Of a DNA stretch of 64,000 nt, positions 17,205-26,243 are shown piece by piece. The position numbers and the translations under genes are program-made. How positions within the stretch are numbered: the first letter of the stretch is position 1; each line of letters begins with the position of its first letter. The DNA lies in the NCBI RefSeq assembly GCF_900090205.1, contig NZ_LT607802.1, forward strand, positions 3,489,923 through 3,553,922, written 5' to 3'. A model generated the notes under the pieces. It worked only from the letters and a program-made list of their open reading frames with translations. It had not been told where the DNA came from and did not search any database. This DNA is from Vogesella sp. LIG4 (GTDB taxonomy: Bacteria; Pseudomonadota; Gammaproteobacteria; Burkholderiales; Chromobacteriaceae).

Positions 17205-18846
17205 GCTTGCGCTCCAGGTAATGCCGCACCAGGCCGGCGGTGGAAGCATCGTGCCGCCCGCCGCCACCGGCATCCATTTCCGTCAGCAGCCGCTTGGCCA
17301 GCTGCTTGCCGTATTCCACGCCCCACTGGTCGAAAGAGTTCACCCCCCAGATTGCGCCCTGCACGAACACCTTGTGCTCGTACAGCGCCAGCAGCATGCC
17401 CAGGCTGTACGGCGTTACCTGGTCCAGCGCAATGGTGTTGGACGGCTGGTTACCGGGAAACAGTTTCTGCGGCAGCAGCATGTCCAGCTCGTCGCCACTG
17501 ACGCCGCCCAGCTCCTGCAACACCTCGGCCTCGCTCTTGCCGCGCATCAGCGCCTCGGCCTGGGCGAAGCAATTGGCCACCAGCACCTGGTGCTGGCCAT
17601 CCAGCGGGTAGTGGCTGTTCATCGGCACGATGAAATCGCAGGGCACCAGCCGCGTACCCTGGTGCAGCAGCTGGAAGAAGGCATGCTGACTGTTGACGCC
17701 CTCCTCGCCCCAGATCACCGGGCCGGTATCGAAGTCCAGCCGCTCGCCGCAGCGCCCCACCCGCTTGCCGTTGGACTCCATGTCCAGCTGCTGGATGTGC
17801 GCCGGCAGCCGGCGCAGGCCGTGGTCGTACGGCATGATGGCGTGGGTGTGCGCACCATAGAAGGTGTTGTACCAGATGCCGATCAGCCCCAGCAGCACCG
17901 GCATGTTGCGGGCGAACGGGGTTTCGAAGAAGTGGCGGTCCATGCGCGCGCCGCCAGCCAGGAACTGGCGGAAGTTGTCGGCGCCGATGGCCAGCACCAC
18001 CGGCAGGCCGATGGCCGACCACACCGAATAGCGGCCGCCCACCCAGTCCCAGAAACCGAACATGTGCGCGGTATCGATGCCGAAGGCCTGCACCGCGGCG
18101 GCATTGGTGGACACTGCCACGAAATGCCGCGGCACCGCCGCCTCGCCGGCGGCCGCCACCAGCCAGCGCCGCGCGGCCTGCGCATTGAGCAGCGTCTCCG
18201 GCGTGGTAAACGATTTGGAGGCGACGATGAACAGCGTGCTGGCCGGGTCGCACTGCGCCAGCACCTGCGCCAGATGCTGGCCATCGACGTTGGAGACGAA
18301 ATCCACCGCCAGCCCCGGCTGGGCGTACGGCTTCAATGCTTCGGCCACCATCAGCGGCCCCAGGTCGGAGCCGCCGATGCCGATATTCACCACCCGACGG
18401 ATGCGCTGGCCGTCATGCCCCAGCCAGGCACCGCTGCGCACCCGCTCGGCAAAGTCGCATACGCGCTGCAGCTCGGCATGCACCTGCGGCACCACGTCCA
18501 CGCCATCCAGCGGCAGCGTGGCGTCCGGCGGCAGCCGCAACGCGGTGTGCAGCACCGCGCGGCCTTCGCTGACATTGATGCGCTCGCCGCTGCGCATCCA
18601 TTGCAGCCACTGCCCAAGGTTGGCCGCATCGGCCAGCTCCAGCAGCAATTCCAGCGTGCGGTCAGTGATGCGGTTCTTGGAGTAGTCCAGCAGCAGGCCG
18701 TCCAGCTCCAGCGAGTAGCGGTCAAAACGCAGCGCATCCTGCGCGAACAGCTCGCGCATATGCACATGACGGGTAGCGCGCTGGTGCTGGTGCAGCCGCG
18801 CCCACACCGGCGATTCGTTGATGGGGTGGAGTCGTTCGCTGATCAT
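17197..18846 (-). CDS. pgi: Glucose-6-phosphate isomerase
   Basis: Interconverts glucose-6-phosphate and fructose-6-phosphate in glycolysis and gluconeogenesis (cytoplasm). At 549 aa it matches the E. coli enzyme. The sugar-phosphate and catalytic segments are present: NIGIGGSDLGPLM, VASKSFTTPETLLNA, GGRYSVWSAIGLP and, near the end, SFDQWGVEYGKQLA. It overlaps pncC by 8 bases, so the two are one unit. A full copy of the dispersed 14-mer lies inside at 18616-18629. Confidence 0.95.
   Translation of the reverse strand: MISERLHPINESPVWARLHQHQRATRHVHMRELFAQDALRFDRYSLELDGLLLDYSKNRITDRTLELLLELADAANLGQWLQWMRSGERINVSEGRAVLHTALRLPPDATLPLDGVDVVPQVHAELQRVCDFAERVRSGAWLGHDGQRIRRVVNIGIGGSDLGPLMVAEALKPYAQPGLAVDFVSNVDGQHLAQVLAQCDPASTLFIVASKSFTTPETLLNAQAARRWLVAAAGEAAVPRHFVAVSTNAAAVQAFGIDTAHMFGFWDWVGGRYSVWSAIGLPVVLAIGADNFRQFLAGGARMDRHFFETPFARNMPVLLGLIGIWYNTFYGAHTHAIMPYDHGLRRLPAHIQQLDMESNGKRVGRCGERLDFDTGPVIWGEEGVNSQHAFFQLLHQGTRLVPCDFIVPMNSHYPLDGQHQVLVANCFAQAEALMRGKSEAEVLQELGGVSGDELDMLLPQKLFPGNQPSNTIALDQVTPYSLGMLLALYEHKVFVQGAIWGVNSFDQWGVEYGKQLAKRLLTEMDAGGGGRHDASTAGLVRHYLERKHG
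18616..18629 (+). repeat. Single exact copy of the dispersed 14-mer
   Basis: AAGGTTGGCCGCAT within pgi (antisense to the gene), read there as part of MRPT-frame codons of the opposite strand's DAANLG. Confidence 0.7.
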
Positions 18847-19063
18847 GCGGAGGGCTTAGCGCCTATTCATGGTTTTTCCGACTGCGGCCGGATTCTGCCG
18901 GATGTAGCGCCAGGAGAGCGCCCCGCTGCAGTGTTATTCACTGCCAGGGGCGATCGACAACGCGATGCGCCGGCAGAACCCGGCCCCGGAGGGCTGGCCC
19001 GTTACACGGCCTCCGCAACACGCAGCCTTGCCAGCGCAGTCGCAAAAGGCCATGAACAGGCGC

Positions 19064-19609
19064 TTACACCTTGAGGAAGTGCTCGCGGTAGTAGCGCAGC
19101 TCGTCGATGGATTCCTGAATGTCGGCCAGCGCCTCGTGCTTACCCTTCTTCACCACGCCCTTGGCGATTTCCGGCTTCCAGCGGCGGCACAGTTCCTTCA
19201 GCGTGGACACGTCCAGGTTGCGATAATGGAAGTACGCTTCCAGCTGCGGCATCCAGCGCGCCATGAAACGGCGGTCCTGGCAGATGGAGTTGCCGCACAT
19301 CGGCGACTTGCCGGACGGCACGTGTTCCTGCAGGAAGGCCACCAGCAGCTCGGTCGCTTTGGCCTCGTCCACGGTGGACGCCTTGACGCGGTCGATGAGG
19401 CCGGATTTGCCGTGGGTGTTCTTGTTCCAGTCGTCCATGGCATCCAGCACCGCATCCGGCTGGTGCACGGCGATTACCGGCGATTCGGCCACGGTGTTGA
19501 GCTGGGAATCAGTGACGATGATGGCGATTTCGATGATGCGATCGCTGTCCGGATTCAGGCCCGTCATTTCCATATCGAGCCAGATGAGGTTGTTTTGATC
19601 TTGCGGCAT
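19064..19609 (-). CDS. orn: Oligoribonuclease
   Basis: A 3'-5' exonuclease that degrades di- to pentaribonucleotides, the last step of RNA decay and of cyclic-di-GMP (pGpG) turnover. DEDDh residues are visible: Asp12 and Glu14 in WLDMEMTGL, the Asp in CQDRRFM, and His/Asp in [12 protein letters not shown]. At 181 aa it matches E. coli Orn. I start at [10 protein letters not shown] (19609). Longer frames run into the divergent protease gene. Confidence 0.94.
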   Translation of the reverse strand: MPQDQNNLIWLDMEMTGLNPDSDRIIEIAIIVTDSQLNTVAESPVIAVHQPDAVLDAMDDWNKNTHGKSGLIDRVKASTVDEAKATELLVAFLQEHVPSGKSPMCGNSICQDRRFMARWMPQLEAYFHYRNLDVSTLKELCRRWKPEIAKGVVKKGKHEALADIQESIDELRYYREHFLKV

Positions 19610-19673
19610 AAGTCGGTGTCTTTCAAAATGCGCCCATTTTCCGCGATTTGACCGCCACAGGGCAAACGACTTG

Positions 19674-20918
19674 ATGAATGCATTTACCTGGAGCCTGCTG
19701 CTGGCGCTGCTGCTGAACAGCTGGCTGCGCTGGTGGTTGGCCGCACGCCACATCAGCCATATCCGCCGCCACCGCGGCGCCGTACCCACCGCCTTTGCCG
19801 ACAGCATCACGCTGGAGCAACACCAGAAGGCCGCCGACTACACCTGCGCCCGCGTACGCGTAGCCATGGTGTCCAGCCTGCTGGACGCCGTGCTGCTGCT
19901 GGCCTTCACCCTGGGCGGCGGCATCGAATTCGCCAGCCGCCTGGCCAGCAGCCTGCTGGGCGCCGGCATGCCGGCACAGCTGGCCACCGTTGGCCTGTGC
20001 ACGCTGGTGATGAGCGCCATCAGCCTGCCCCTGTCGCTGTATAGCACCTTCGTGGTGGAACGCCGCTTCGGCTTCAGCAAGGTGGATGCGCGGCTGTTCA
20101 TCAGCGACCTTGCCAAGGGCACCGTGCTATCGCTATTGATCGGCACGCCGATACTGGCGGCGGTGCTGTGGCTGATCCAGCATGGCGGCCAGTATTTCTG
20201 GCTGTGGACCTGGCTGACCTGGTGCAGCTTCAGCCTGCTGATGGTGTGGGCCTACCCCACGCTGATCGCGCCGCGCTTCAACCGCTTCAGCCCGCTGGCC
20301 GACAGCGAGCTGCTGCAACGCATCAACCAGCTGCTGGCGCGTTGCGGCTTTGCCAGCAACGGCGTGTTCGTGATGGATGGCTCGCGCCGCTCCAGCCACG
20401 GCAACGCCTACTTCACCGGCCTCGGCAAATCCAAGCGCATCGTGTTCTTCGACACCCTGCTGGAGCAGCTGAGCCCGGAGGAAATCGAGGCGGTATTGGC
20501 GCATGAACTTGGCCACTTCCACCACGGCCATATCCGCAGCCGCATCCTGCTGACCTTCGCCAGCTCGCTGCTGCTACTGTGGCTGTTCGCGCAATGCCTG
20601 TACCTGCCGGCGTTCTACCTGGGCCTGGGCAGCAGCGCCATGACGCCGGCCACCGGCCTGCTGCTGTTCATGCTGTGCATGCCGGTGTTCACCTTCATCC
20701 TGCACCCGCTGTCCAGCATGCTGTCGCGCCGCCACGAATACCAGGCCGACGACTTTGCAGCCAGCCACAGCAACGCCGCCGCACTGGTGAGCGCGCTGAC
20801 CAAACTCTATCGTGACAATGCCAGCACCCTGACCCCGGACCCGCTGCATTCCACCTTCTACGACTCACACCCACCGGCGAGCCTGCGCATCGCCCACCTG
20901 CAAGGAAGCACACCATGA
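19674..20918 (+). CDS. M48 family integral-membrane zinc metallopeptidase
   Basis: A 414-aa membrane protease of the Ste24/CAAX-protease-1 type. Several hydrophobic helices precede the catalytic motif HELGH (residues 277-281 in [13 protein letters not shown]). The third zinc ligand is Glu355 in [11 protein letters not shown]. It probably degrades misfolded membrane proteins. The start at 19674 follows the weak TTG three bases earlier. The stop overlaps the next gene by 4 bases. Motif copy GGTTGGCCGCA at 19735-19745 encodes part of WWLAARH. Confidence 0.9.
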   Translation: MNAFTWSLLLALLLNSWLRWWLAARHISHIRRHRGAVPTAFADSITLEQHQKAADYTCARVRVAMVSSLLDAVLLLAFTLGGGIEFASRLASSLLGAGMPAQLATVGLCTLVMSAISLPLSLYSTFVVERRFGFSKVDARLFISDLAKGTVLSLLIGTPILAAVLWLIQHGGQYFWLWTWLTWCSFSLLMVWAYPTLIAPRFNRFSPLADSELLQRINQLLARCGFASNGVFVMDGSRRSSHGNAYFTGLGKSKRIVFFDTLLEQLSPEEIEAVLAHELGHFHHGHIRSRILLTFASSLLLLWLFAQCLYLPAFYLGLGSSAMTPATGLLLFMLCMPVFTFILHPLSSMLSRRHEYQADDFAASHSNAAALVSALTKLYRDNASTLTPDPLHSTFYDSHPPASLRIAHLQGSTP

Positions 20919-21241
20919 ACCTGCTCGACATGCACTGCGAGCCGCAACACGGCAAACATTCGCTGAGCGCGGACACTGTCAGCGAGCTGCTGACCCACCT
21001 GCCGGGCTGGCAGCTGGAAGGCATCGAACTGGTAAAGACCTTCCGCTTTGCCGATTACTACAAGACCATGGCCTTCGTGAACGCCCTGGCGTGGATCGCC
21101 CACGCCGAGGACCACCACCCGGACATGTCGGTGCACTACAACCGTGCCGTGGTGCACTTCTCCACCCATGACGCTGGCGGCATCACCCTCAACGACTTCA
21201 TCTGCGCCGCCAAGACCGAAGCGCTGGTTGGCCGCGCATGA
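20915..21241 (+). CDS. phhB: Pterin-4a-carbinolamine dehydratase
   Basis: A 108-aa PCD/DCoH protein that dehydrates the 4a-carbinolamine of tetrahydrobiopterin, normally recycling cofactor for phenylalanine hydroxylase. Active-site segment: [21 protein letters not shown], with the His-His-Pro triad, and the closing [12 protein letters not shown]. It is translationally coupled to the protease upstream and to rsgA downstream (4-base overlaps both sides). No phhA is present in this window. Confidence 0.92.
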   Translation: MNLLDMHCEPQHGKHSLSADTVSELLTHLPGWQLEGIELVKTFRFADYYKTMAFVNALAWIAHAEDHHPDMSVHYNRAVVHFSTHDAGGITLNDFICAAKTEALVGRA

Positions 21242-22107
21242 AGCAGGCCGGTCAGATCATCCGTTCCTATGGTCGCCGCTTCATCGTGGAAAGCGGCGAG
21301 CGCACCTACGACTGCACCAGCCGCGGCAAGCGCGTGGACTACGCCTGCGGCGACCGCGTGGACATCACCGTGCTGAACAACGAGCAAGCGGTAATCGAGG
21401 GCCTGCAGCCGCGACACAGCCTGCTCTATCGCCAGGACGACTGGCGCACCAAGCTGATTGCGGCCAACGTGACGCGCATTTTCTTCGTCACCGCCGCGGT
21501 GCCCAGCCCCAGCGAAGAGCTGCTCAACCGCTGCCTGCTGGCCGCCGAGGCCGCCGATATCGACCCGGTGATCGTGGTGAACAAAAGCGATCTGCCGGAA
21601 ACCACGGCCTGGCTGAACAAGCTGCAGCCCTACCAGCAGCTGGGTTACAAACTGGTCACCCTCAGCGCCAAACAGGGTGCCGACGCGCTGCGCCCGTTGC
21701 TGCAGGGGGAGACCAGCGTTCTTGTCGGACAATCCGGCATGGGCAAATCCACCATCACCAACGCGCTACTGCCGGAAGCTGCCGCCCGAGTCGGCGAAAT
21801 TTCCACCGCGCTGGACGCCGGTCGCCATACCACCACCCATGCCGCGCTGTACCACCTGGATGCCGACAGCCAGCTGATCGACTCCCCCGGCCTGCAGGAA
21901 TTCGGCCTGTCCCATATTGGTGCAACCGAGCTGGCCGGGCTGTTTCCGGAAATGCGCGATTACCTCGGCCATTGCCGCTTTCACAACTGCACCCACCGCC
22001 AGGAACCGGACTGCGCCATCAAGCAGGCCAGCAAGGCCGGCCACATCCGGCCGATGCGGCTGGAGCTGCTGCAAAAGCTCACCACGCGTGCCATCGATGC
22101 CCAATGA
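21238..22107 (+). CDS. rsgA: Ribosome small-subunit biogenesis GTPase RsgA
   Basis: A circularly permuted GTPase that assists late 30S maturation. An N-terminal OB fold is followed by permuted G motifs: G4 NKSD at 115-118, G1 GQSGMGKST at 164-172 and G3 DSPG at 215-218. The C-terminal zinc knuckle is [14 protein letters not shown]. At 289 aa it is slightly short, lacking the N-terminal extension of E. coli. It is the last gene of a three-gene coupled unit. Confidence 0.94.
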   Translation: MKQAGQIIRSYGRRFIVESGERTYDCTSRGKRVDYACGDRVDITVLNNEQAVIEGLQPRHSLLYRQDDWRTKLIAANVTRIFFVTAAVPSPSEELLNRCLLAAEAADIDPVIVVNKSDLPETTAWLNKLQPYQQLGYKLVTLSAKQGADALRPLLQGETSVLVGQSGMGKSTITNALLPEAAARVGEISTALDAGRHTTTHAALYHLDADSQLIDSPGLQEFGLSHIGATELAGLFPEMRDYLGHCRFHNCTHRQEPDCAIKQASKAGHIRPMRLELLQKLTTRAIDAQ

Positions 22108-22131
22108 ATAAAAATTAATTGTTACAGCCGA

Positions 22132-22160
22132 TTTACATTTGTTGGTAGCGCTCTTAATCT
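22132..22160 (+). promoter_or_regulatory. Candidate sigma-70 promoter of phbB
   Basis: TTTACA (22132-22137), a 17-base spacer and TAATCT (22155-22160) lie 70 bases ahead of the phbB start, in an AT-rich gap after rsgA. The -35 is good and the -10 is weak. Confidence 0.38.
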
Positions 22161-22229
22161 GTCATTAAAACAAAATATACGAGCCGTAGTCTGCAAACGC
22201 AGATTACATACAGACAAGGAGCCAGCACT

Positions 22230-22967
22230 ATGAGCAAACGCATCGCATTGGTATCAGGGGGCATGGGCGGCATCGGTACCGCCATCTGCAAGGCACTGGC
22301 CGAAGCAGGCCACACTGTGGTGACCACCTACAGTCGCCCGGGCAAGGAAGGCGCCTGGCTGTCCGACATGAAGGGCCTGGGTTTCGACGTACACGCCGTA
22401 CAGTGCGACGTAACCGACTTTGACGCCTGCCAGGCTGCCGTCGCCAAGATCCAGGCCGAGATCGGCCCGATCGACGTTCTGGTCAACAACGCCGGCATCA
22501 CCCGTGACGCGTCCTTCCGCAAGCTGGGCAAGGCCGACTGGGATGCCGTGATCAGCACCAACCTGGATTCGCTGTTCAACCTGTGCAAGCCGGTAGTGGA
22601 CGGCATGACCGAGCGTGGCTTTGGCCGCGTCATCAACATCTCGTCGATCAACGGCCAGAAAGGCCAGTTCGGCCAGACCAACTACTCCGCCGCCAAGGCC
22701 GGCATGCACGGCTTCACCATGGCGCTGGCGCAGGAAGTGGCGCGCAAGGGCGTAACCGTGAACACCATCAGCCCGGGCTATATCGGCACCGACATGGTGA
22801 TGGCGGTACCGGAAGACGTACGCAACAAGATCGTGGCCAACATCCCGGTTGGCCGCCTGGGCAAGCCGGAAGAAGTTGCCGGCCTGGTGAACTACCTGGC
22901 GTCCGACGTGGCCGGCTTCGTGACCGGTGCCGACTTCGCCATCAACGGCGGCCAGCACATGATGTAA
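22230..22967 (+). CDS. phbB: Acetoacetyl-CoA reductase
   Basis: An SDR-family NADPH enzyme that makes (R)-3-hydroxybutyryl-CoA for polyhydroxybutyrate. Residues 1-20 hold the cofactor motif SGGMGGIG. NNAG, the catalytic Ser in INISSINGQKGQFGQ and Tyr/Lys in NYSAAKAG follow, and the C-terminus is GADFAINGGQHMM, typical of PhaB/PhbB. 245 aa is standard. AAGGAG precedes the ATG. Neither a thiolase nor a PHB synthase gene is adjacent, so it stands alone between rsgA and a strong terminator. Confidence 0.92.
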   Translation: MSKRIALVSGGMGGIGTAICKALAEAGHTVVTTYSRPGKEGAWLSDMKGLGFDVHAVQCDVTDFDACQAAVAKIQAEIGPIDVLVNNAGITRDASFRKLGKADWDAVISTNLDSLFNLCKPVVDGMTERGFGRVINISSINGQKGQFGQTNYSAAKAGMHGFTMALAQEVARKGVTVNTISPGYIGTDMVMAVPEDVRNKIVANIPVGRLGKPEEVAGLVNYLASDVAGFVTGADFAINGGQHMM

Positions 22968-22982
22968 CGCCGGTTCAGCCGC

Positions 22983-23014
22983 AAAAAAGCCGACGCAGAC
23001 GCGTCGGCTTTTTT
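22983..23014. terminator. Bidirectional terminator
   Basis: AAAAAAGCCGACGC and its complement (22983-22996, 23001-23014) around an AGAC loop form a perfect hairpin after phbB. Confidence 0.92.
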
Positions 23015-23054
23015 GTTATGCTCTCGCCCCCACACCATCAGCAAAGGATTTCAC

Positions 23055-23540
23055 GTGGCCGAGAATCTCATCATTGCCGGCGAGAGCAAGGAAGAGCGCT
23101 ACCAGCAGCTGCTGCCGCAGGCGCTGGCGCTGATCGACAGCGAAAGCGACCTGATCGCCGCCATGGCCAACAGCTGCGCCGCCATCCAGCAAACCTTCAA
23201 CTGGCTGTGGACTGGCTTCTACCTGGTGAAAAACGAGGAACTGGTACTGGGGCCGTTCCAGGGCCCGATCGCCTGCACCCGCATCCGCAAGGGCAAGGGC
23301 GTGTGCGGCAGCGCCTGGGCACAGGCGCAGACGCTGGTGGTGCCGGACGTGGACGCCTTCCCCGGCCACATCGCCTGCTCCTCGCTGTCGCGCTCGGAGA
23401 TCGTGGTGCCGGTATGCGATCAGCACGGCAGCGTGTGCGCCGTGCTGGACGTGGATTCCATAGAGCTCGGCAGCTTCGACGACACCGACCGCCGCTACCT
23501 GGAACAGATCTGCGCCGCGCTAGGACGCCTGTTCCAGTAA
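23055..23540 (+). CDS. msrC: Free methionine-(R)-sulfoxide reductase (GAF domain)
   Basis: A 161-aa GAF-domain enzyme that reduces free methionine-R-sulfoxide. Family cysteines are present in ACTRIRKGKGVCGSAW and GHIACSSLSRSEIVVP, and the fold closes with LDVDSIELGSFDDTDRRYLE. I start at GTG 23055 because AAAGGA lies 6 bases upstream. The in-frame upstream codons fall within the phbB terminator. Its 3' end overlaps the convergent coiled-coil gene by 21 bases. Confidence 0.9.
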   Translation: MAENLIIAGESKEERYQQLLPQALALIDSESDLIAAMANSCAAIQQTFNWLWTGFYLVKNEELVLGPFQGPIACTRIRKGKGVCGSAWAQAQTLVVPDVDAFPGHIACSSLSRSEIVVPVCDQHGSVCAVLDVDSIELGSFDDTDRRYLEQICAALGRLFQ

Positions 23541-24584
23541 AGCAGCAAAACGCTGTTGCAGCTGGTCGGCATACTCCTGAGCCGGCAGCTGCTGCAGCGC
23601 ATCGCGGTCCTGCTGCAGCCACTGCTGCAACAAGGGCAACTGCTGCTGGCGCCACTGCTGCCGTGCGGCCAACGTTGCCAGTTCCGCAGTCATCTGCAGC
23701 AGCTGCGCCTGTTGCTGCACTCCCTGCTCCCGCGCCTGCTGCAAATCGGCCTCCAGCGCCGCCTGCCGCTGCTGCGCCAGCTCGCCCTGTGCCTGCAGCC
23801 GGCCCTGTTCACGTGCAGCATCGGCCGCCTGCTCGCGCTGCAGCTGACGCGTGGCATCCAGCTCCTGCTGCAGCTGCTGCAACTGCGCCTGCCACTGCGT
23901 CGCCTGCTGCTTGAACGCCGTACGCTCCTCTTCCACCTGCTCATATAAGCGCACGCGCATGCCTTCGAAGCGCTCGTAGGCCAGCGCCTCGCGCTTTTCC
24001 GCCTCCTGCGCCGCCTGCTGCAAACGCTCGTCGTGGCGCTGCTCCAGCGCCGCCACCCGGGCATCGACATCCTTCTGCACCGCCAGCAGCTGCTGGCGTG
24101 CTTCGTCCAGCGAGGCAGTCAGGCCGGTCAGGCTTTCCTCCAGCACCTGGCGGCGGCGGTTTTCCTCGGCATGCTGTTGCTGCAGTTGCTGATGCTGCTG
24201 CTTCAGTGCCTCGTGCTCCTGCGCCAGTGTGGCCAACTGAGCACCGCGTGCATCCAGCTGGCGGTGCTGCTCGGCCAGCTCGCCCACCAGCCGCGCCACC
24301 TCGGCCTTCGCCTCTTCGCGCAGCGTTTCCAGATGCGCCTCGGCCTGGTCGCAGGCACGTTGCCATAGCTGGTCTACCGCCTCCGCCAGCCCCGCCGGCC
24401 AGTCCGGCCGCCGCACATTGCTGGCCATGCGCGCCAGAAACTCCTGCCGCCACTGCTTCAGCGTGTTGTTGATGGTGGTATTGGAACCGGTGCCCAGCCG
24501 TGCGCGCACCTCCACTACGGTAGGCCACTCGCCTTCAGCCACCAGTTCGAACGCCGCCTGGCGGATGCGTGCATAGATATCCAT
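23520..24584 (-). CDS. KfrA/TnpT-like DNA-binding coiled-coil protein
   Basis: A 354-aa protein with an N-terminal KfrA-type DNA-binding domain (residues about 1-75: YARIRQAAFELVAEGEWPTVVEVRARLGTGSNTTINNTLKQW) and an extremely Gln/Ala/Glu-rich coiled coil over the remaining 270 residues. KfrA proteins repress their own promoter on plasmids. Closely similar architecture is known for TnpT, the partner of the tyrosine recombinase TnpS in Tn4651-type transposons. Here too it diverges from a tyrosine recombinase across a 140-base control region with palindromes. I infer an accessory factor for that recombinase. No transposase is nearby. Confidence 0.8.
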   Translation of the reverse strand: MDIYARIRQAAFELVAEGEWPTVVEVRARLGTGSNTTINNTLKQWRQEFLARMASNVRRPDWPAGLAEAVDQLWQRACDQAEAHLETLREEAKAEVARLVGELAEQHRQLDARGAQLATLAQEHEALKQQHQQLQQQHAEENRRRQVLEESLTGLTASLDEARQQLLAVQKDVDARVAALEQRHDERLQQAAQEAEKREALAYERFEGMRVRLYEQVEEERTAFKQQATQWQAQLQQLQQELDATRQLQREQAADAAREQGRLQAQGELAQQRQAALEADLQQAREQGVQQQAQLLQMTAELATLAARQQWRQQQLPLLQQWLQQDRDALQQLPAQEYADQLQQRFAALLEQAS

Positions 24585-24630
24585 AAACCCTCCTGATGTG
24601 GCGATTATACCAGCCAGCTGTTCAGTAATT

Positions 24631-24642
24631 TATTACGTAATA
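24631..24642. promoter_or_regulatory. Palindromic operator candidate
   Basis: TATTACGTAATA is a perfect 12-base palindrome in the AT-rich gap, 47 bases upstream of the coiled-coil gene's start. Similar half-sites (GTAAT, ATTAC) flank it. It is a plausible binding site for the KfrA-like product. Confidence 0.5.
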
Positions 24643-24673
24643 CATTATATTTTACACGACTTGCCAATTATTT

Positions 24674-24697
24674 TTCCGATAACTATTCTTATCGGAA
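24674..24697. other. Perfect 9-6-9 inverted repeat, candidate recombination core site
   Basis: TTCCGATAA (24674-24682), spacer CTATTC, TTATCGGAA (24689-24697). Two inverted recombinase-type arms around a 6-base central region, with inner ends ATAA/TTAT, is the geometry of tyrosine-recombinase sites such as dif. A third related half-site (TTTATCGGG) follows at about 24700-24708. It sits 27 bases ahead of the recombinase gene, between it and its partner, where the rst site lies in TnpS/TnpT systems. Confidence 0.5.
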
Positions 24698-24723
24698 GTT
24701 TTATCGGGAAAACCACACCACAA

Positions 24724-25803
24724 ATGCTGCCCACCACCCCACCCCGCCAGCAGCTGATCCGCGCCGACAGCGAGCAGGACGCCGTACTCGGCTGGTTGGC
24801 GGAATTCAGCAACCGCCCCGCCACCCTGCGCAGCTACCGCAAGGAGGCCGAGCGTTTCATGCTCTGGCTGGCCAGCCGCGATCAGCAGCTGGGCAACGTC
24901 AAACGTCAGGATGTGCTGGATTACGAGCGCTTTCTGGCCCACCCGCACCCGGCAGAGCAATGGATAGGCCCGGCAGTTGGCCGCAAGCACCCGGCGTGGA
25001 AACCGTTCAGCGGCCCGCTGTCCGCCAGCAGCATCCGCCATGCCATGACAGTGCTGGGCAGCCTGTTCAGCTACCTGAACCACGCCGGCGTGCTGACCGG
25101 CAACCCGTTCCGCCTGCTGCGCAAACCGGCAGCCAGCCAGCAACTGGCACTGGAGCGCTTTTTCGATCAGGACTGCTGGCGGCTGATCGTGCAGGCGGTG
25201 CATGCCCTGCCTGCCGGCAGCGCACGGGAAATCGCGCAGCGCGAACGCGCCCTGTGGGTGATCAGCCTGCTGTACTACAGCGGTGCACGGCGCGGCGAAG
25301 CTGCGGCGGCGGTGATGGGGGATTTTTTCCAGCTGCGTCAGCGCTGGTGGTGGCGGGTAAACGGCAAGACCGGGGTGGCGGATATCCCGGTAAACGACGC
25401 GCTACTGGCGGCCCTGCAACGCTACCGCCGGCAGCTTGGCCTGGCGCCGCTACCGGTGCACCAGGAACAGACGCCGCTGATCTGCGCCATGAGCAAGGCG
25501 GGCGAAGTGCCGCGCCCACTGGGCGACAAGGCGTTGTACCTGATTACGCGGGAAATCTTCCAGCGCGCCGCAACGCTGGCGGAAGATGCCGCCAGCCGCG
25601 ACAAACTCACCCGCGCCAGCACCCACTGGCTGCGTCACACCTCGGCCAGCCACCAGCTGCAAGCCGGCATCGACCTGCTGCTGGTGAGCCAGAACCTGCG
25701 CCATCGCAGCATCCAGACCACCCGCCGCTACCTGCACAGCGAGCTGGATCAGCGCCACGATGCGCTACAGAAGCTGAACGGACTGGGCGAGCCGGAAAAC
25801 TAG
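24724..25803 (+). CDS. Tyrosine recombinase (TnpS/integrase-like)
   Basis: A 359-aa site-specific recombinase. The N-terminal SAM-like domain (AEFSNRPATLRSYRKEAERFMLWLA) is followed by a catalytic domain with all key residues: Arg189 (SGARRGEA), His301 and Arg304 (HWLRHTSASH), His327 (LRHRS) and the nucleophile Tyr336 (RRYLHSE). It is longer than XerC and clearly a separate clade. Divergent from a KfrA/TnpT-like gene with a 9-6-9 repeat between them. Its TAG stop is the first base of a duplicated chemoreceptor 3' end, so it borders the 26-35 kb island. It may be an orphan transposon resolvase or the island's integrase. Confidence 0.85.
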   Translation: MLPTTPPRQQLIRADSEQDAVLGWLAEFSNRPATLRSYRKEAERFMLWLASRDQQLGNVKRQDVLDYERFLAHPHPAEQWIGPAVGRKHPAWKPFSGPLSASSIRHAMTVLGSLFSYLNHAGVLTGNPFRLLRKPAASQQLALERFFDQDCWRLIVQAVHALPAGSAREIAQRERALWVISLLYYSGARRGEAAAAVMGDFFQLRQRWWWRVNGKTGVADIPVNDALLAALQRYRRQLGLAPLPVHQEQTPLICAMSKAGEVPRPLGDKALYLITREIFQRAATLAEDAASRDKLTRASTHWLRHTSASHQLQAGIDLLLVSQNLRHRSIQTTRRYLHSELDQRHDALQKLNGLGEPEN

Positions 25804-25947
25804 CCCGCTGCCGCTCAGATGCGGAACAGGTTTACCTCGTCGCGCAGCGCATTGGCGAGGCAGCTCATCTGCTGTGCGGTTTCGGTGGAAAGGTTGGCCG
25901 CATCATGACTGACGCTGGCCAGGCTGGCCACCTGCGCCACGTTCTGC
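25803..25947 (-). pseudogene. 3' fragment of a chemoreceptor gene
   Basis: About 145 bases are close to the 3' end of the intact receptor gene (35004-35155): roughly 90% identical over the first 115 bases, then with a 9-base deletion. The stop codon TCA/TGA is at 25815-25817. Translated, the fragment reads [25 protein letters not shown]...[12 protein letters not shown], matching the intact [25 protein letters not shown]...[12 protein letters not shown]. Everything upstream of the last ~45 codons is missing. It is in the same orientation as the intact gene, so the two form direct repeats around a 9-kb island. Confidence 0.88.
25890..25903 (+). repeat. Exact copy of the dispersed 14-mer in the receptor fragment
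   Basis: AAGGTTGGCCGCAT. The corresponding site in the intact receptor (35091-35104) reads ACGGTTGGCCGCAT, so the fragment carries the better match. Confidence 0.7.
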
Positions 25948-26243
25948 ACCACTGCCGATGCTCAGCCGCACTCCACCCCCGCGACCTGCGACCCTACCTT
26001 CACCCCGACACAGAAAACAGCCACCCCCAGGGAGTCGCCTGACCAGGAAGCACGGCAACATGCACAAGCAAGCGCGATCCTCACCACATGCAAGCGTCAA
26101 CTTCTCCGCAATACAGCACGCGCAAGGCAAAAAACGCGGCTTTACGGATCAAAACCGCAGGTTTTAGAACTTTTTCTGCGAACAGCCTCTGCATAATAAG
26201 TTCATGCCTCCGGGGCCATCCCGCAGCAAGACATGAGGTGCAC
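25948..26243. other. Left junction of the island, no gene seen
   Basis: 296 bases between the receptor fragment and the first island gene. Base composition shifts towards A+T after about 26100. It contains a weak inverted repeat (AAAACGCGG...CCGCAGGTTTT, about 26130-26166) and GAGGTG ahead of the ATG at 26244. I see no insertion-sequence ends or tRNA. Confidence 0.5.

Noticed and set aside
15315..17501. 728-codon plus-strand frame across the nucleoside-binding-protein region
   Set aside because: Antisense to the binding-protein and pncC genes, crossing the gap between them.
24674..24697. The chromosomal dif site
   Set aside because: The inner ATAA/TTAT ends fit, but the outer arms are symmetric and differ from bacterial dif consensus. 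Its place between recombinase and partner points to a module-specific site.
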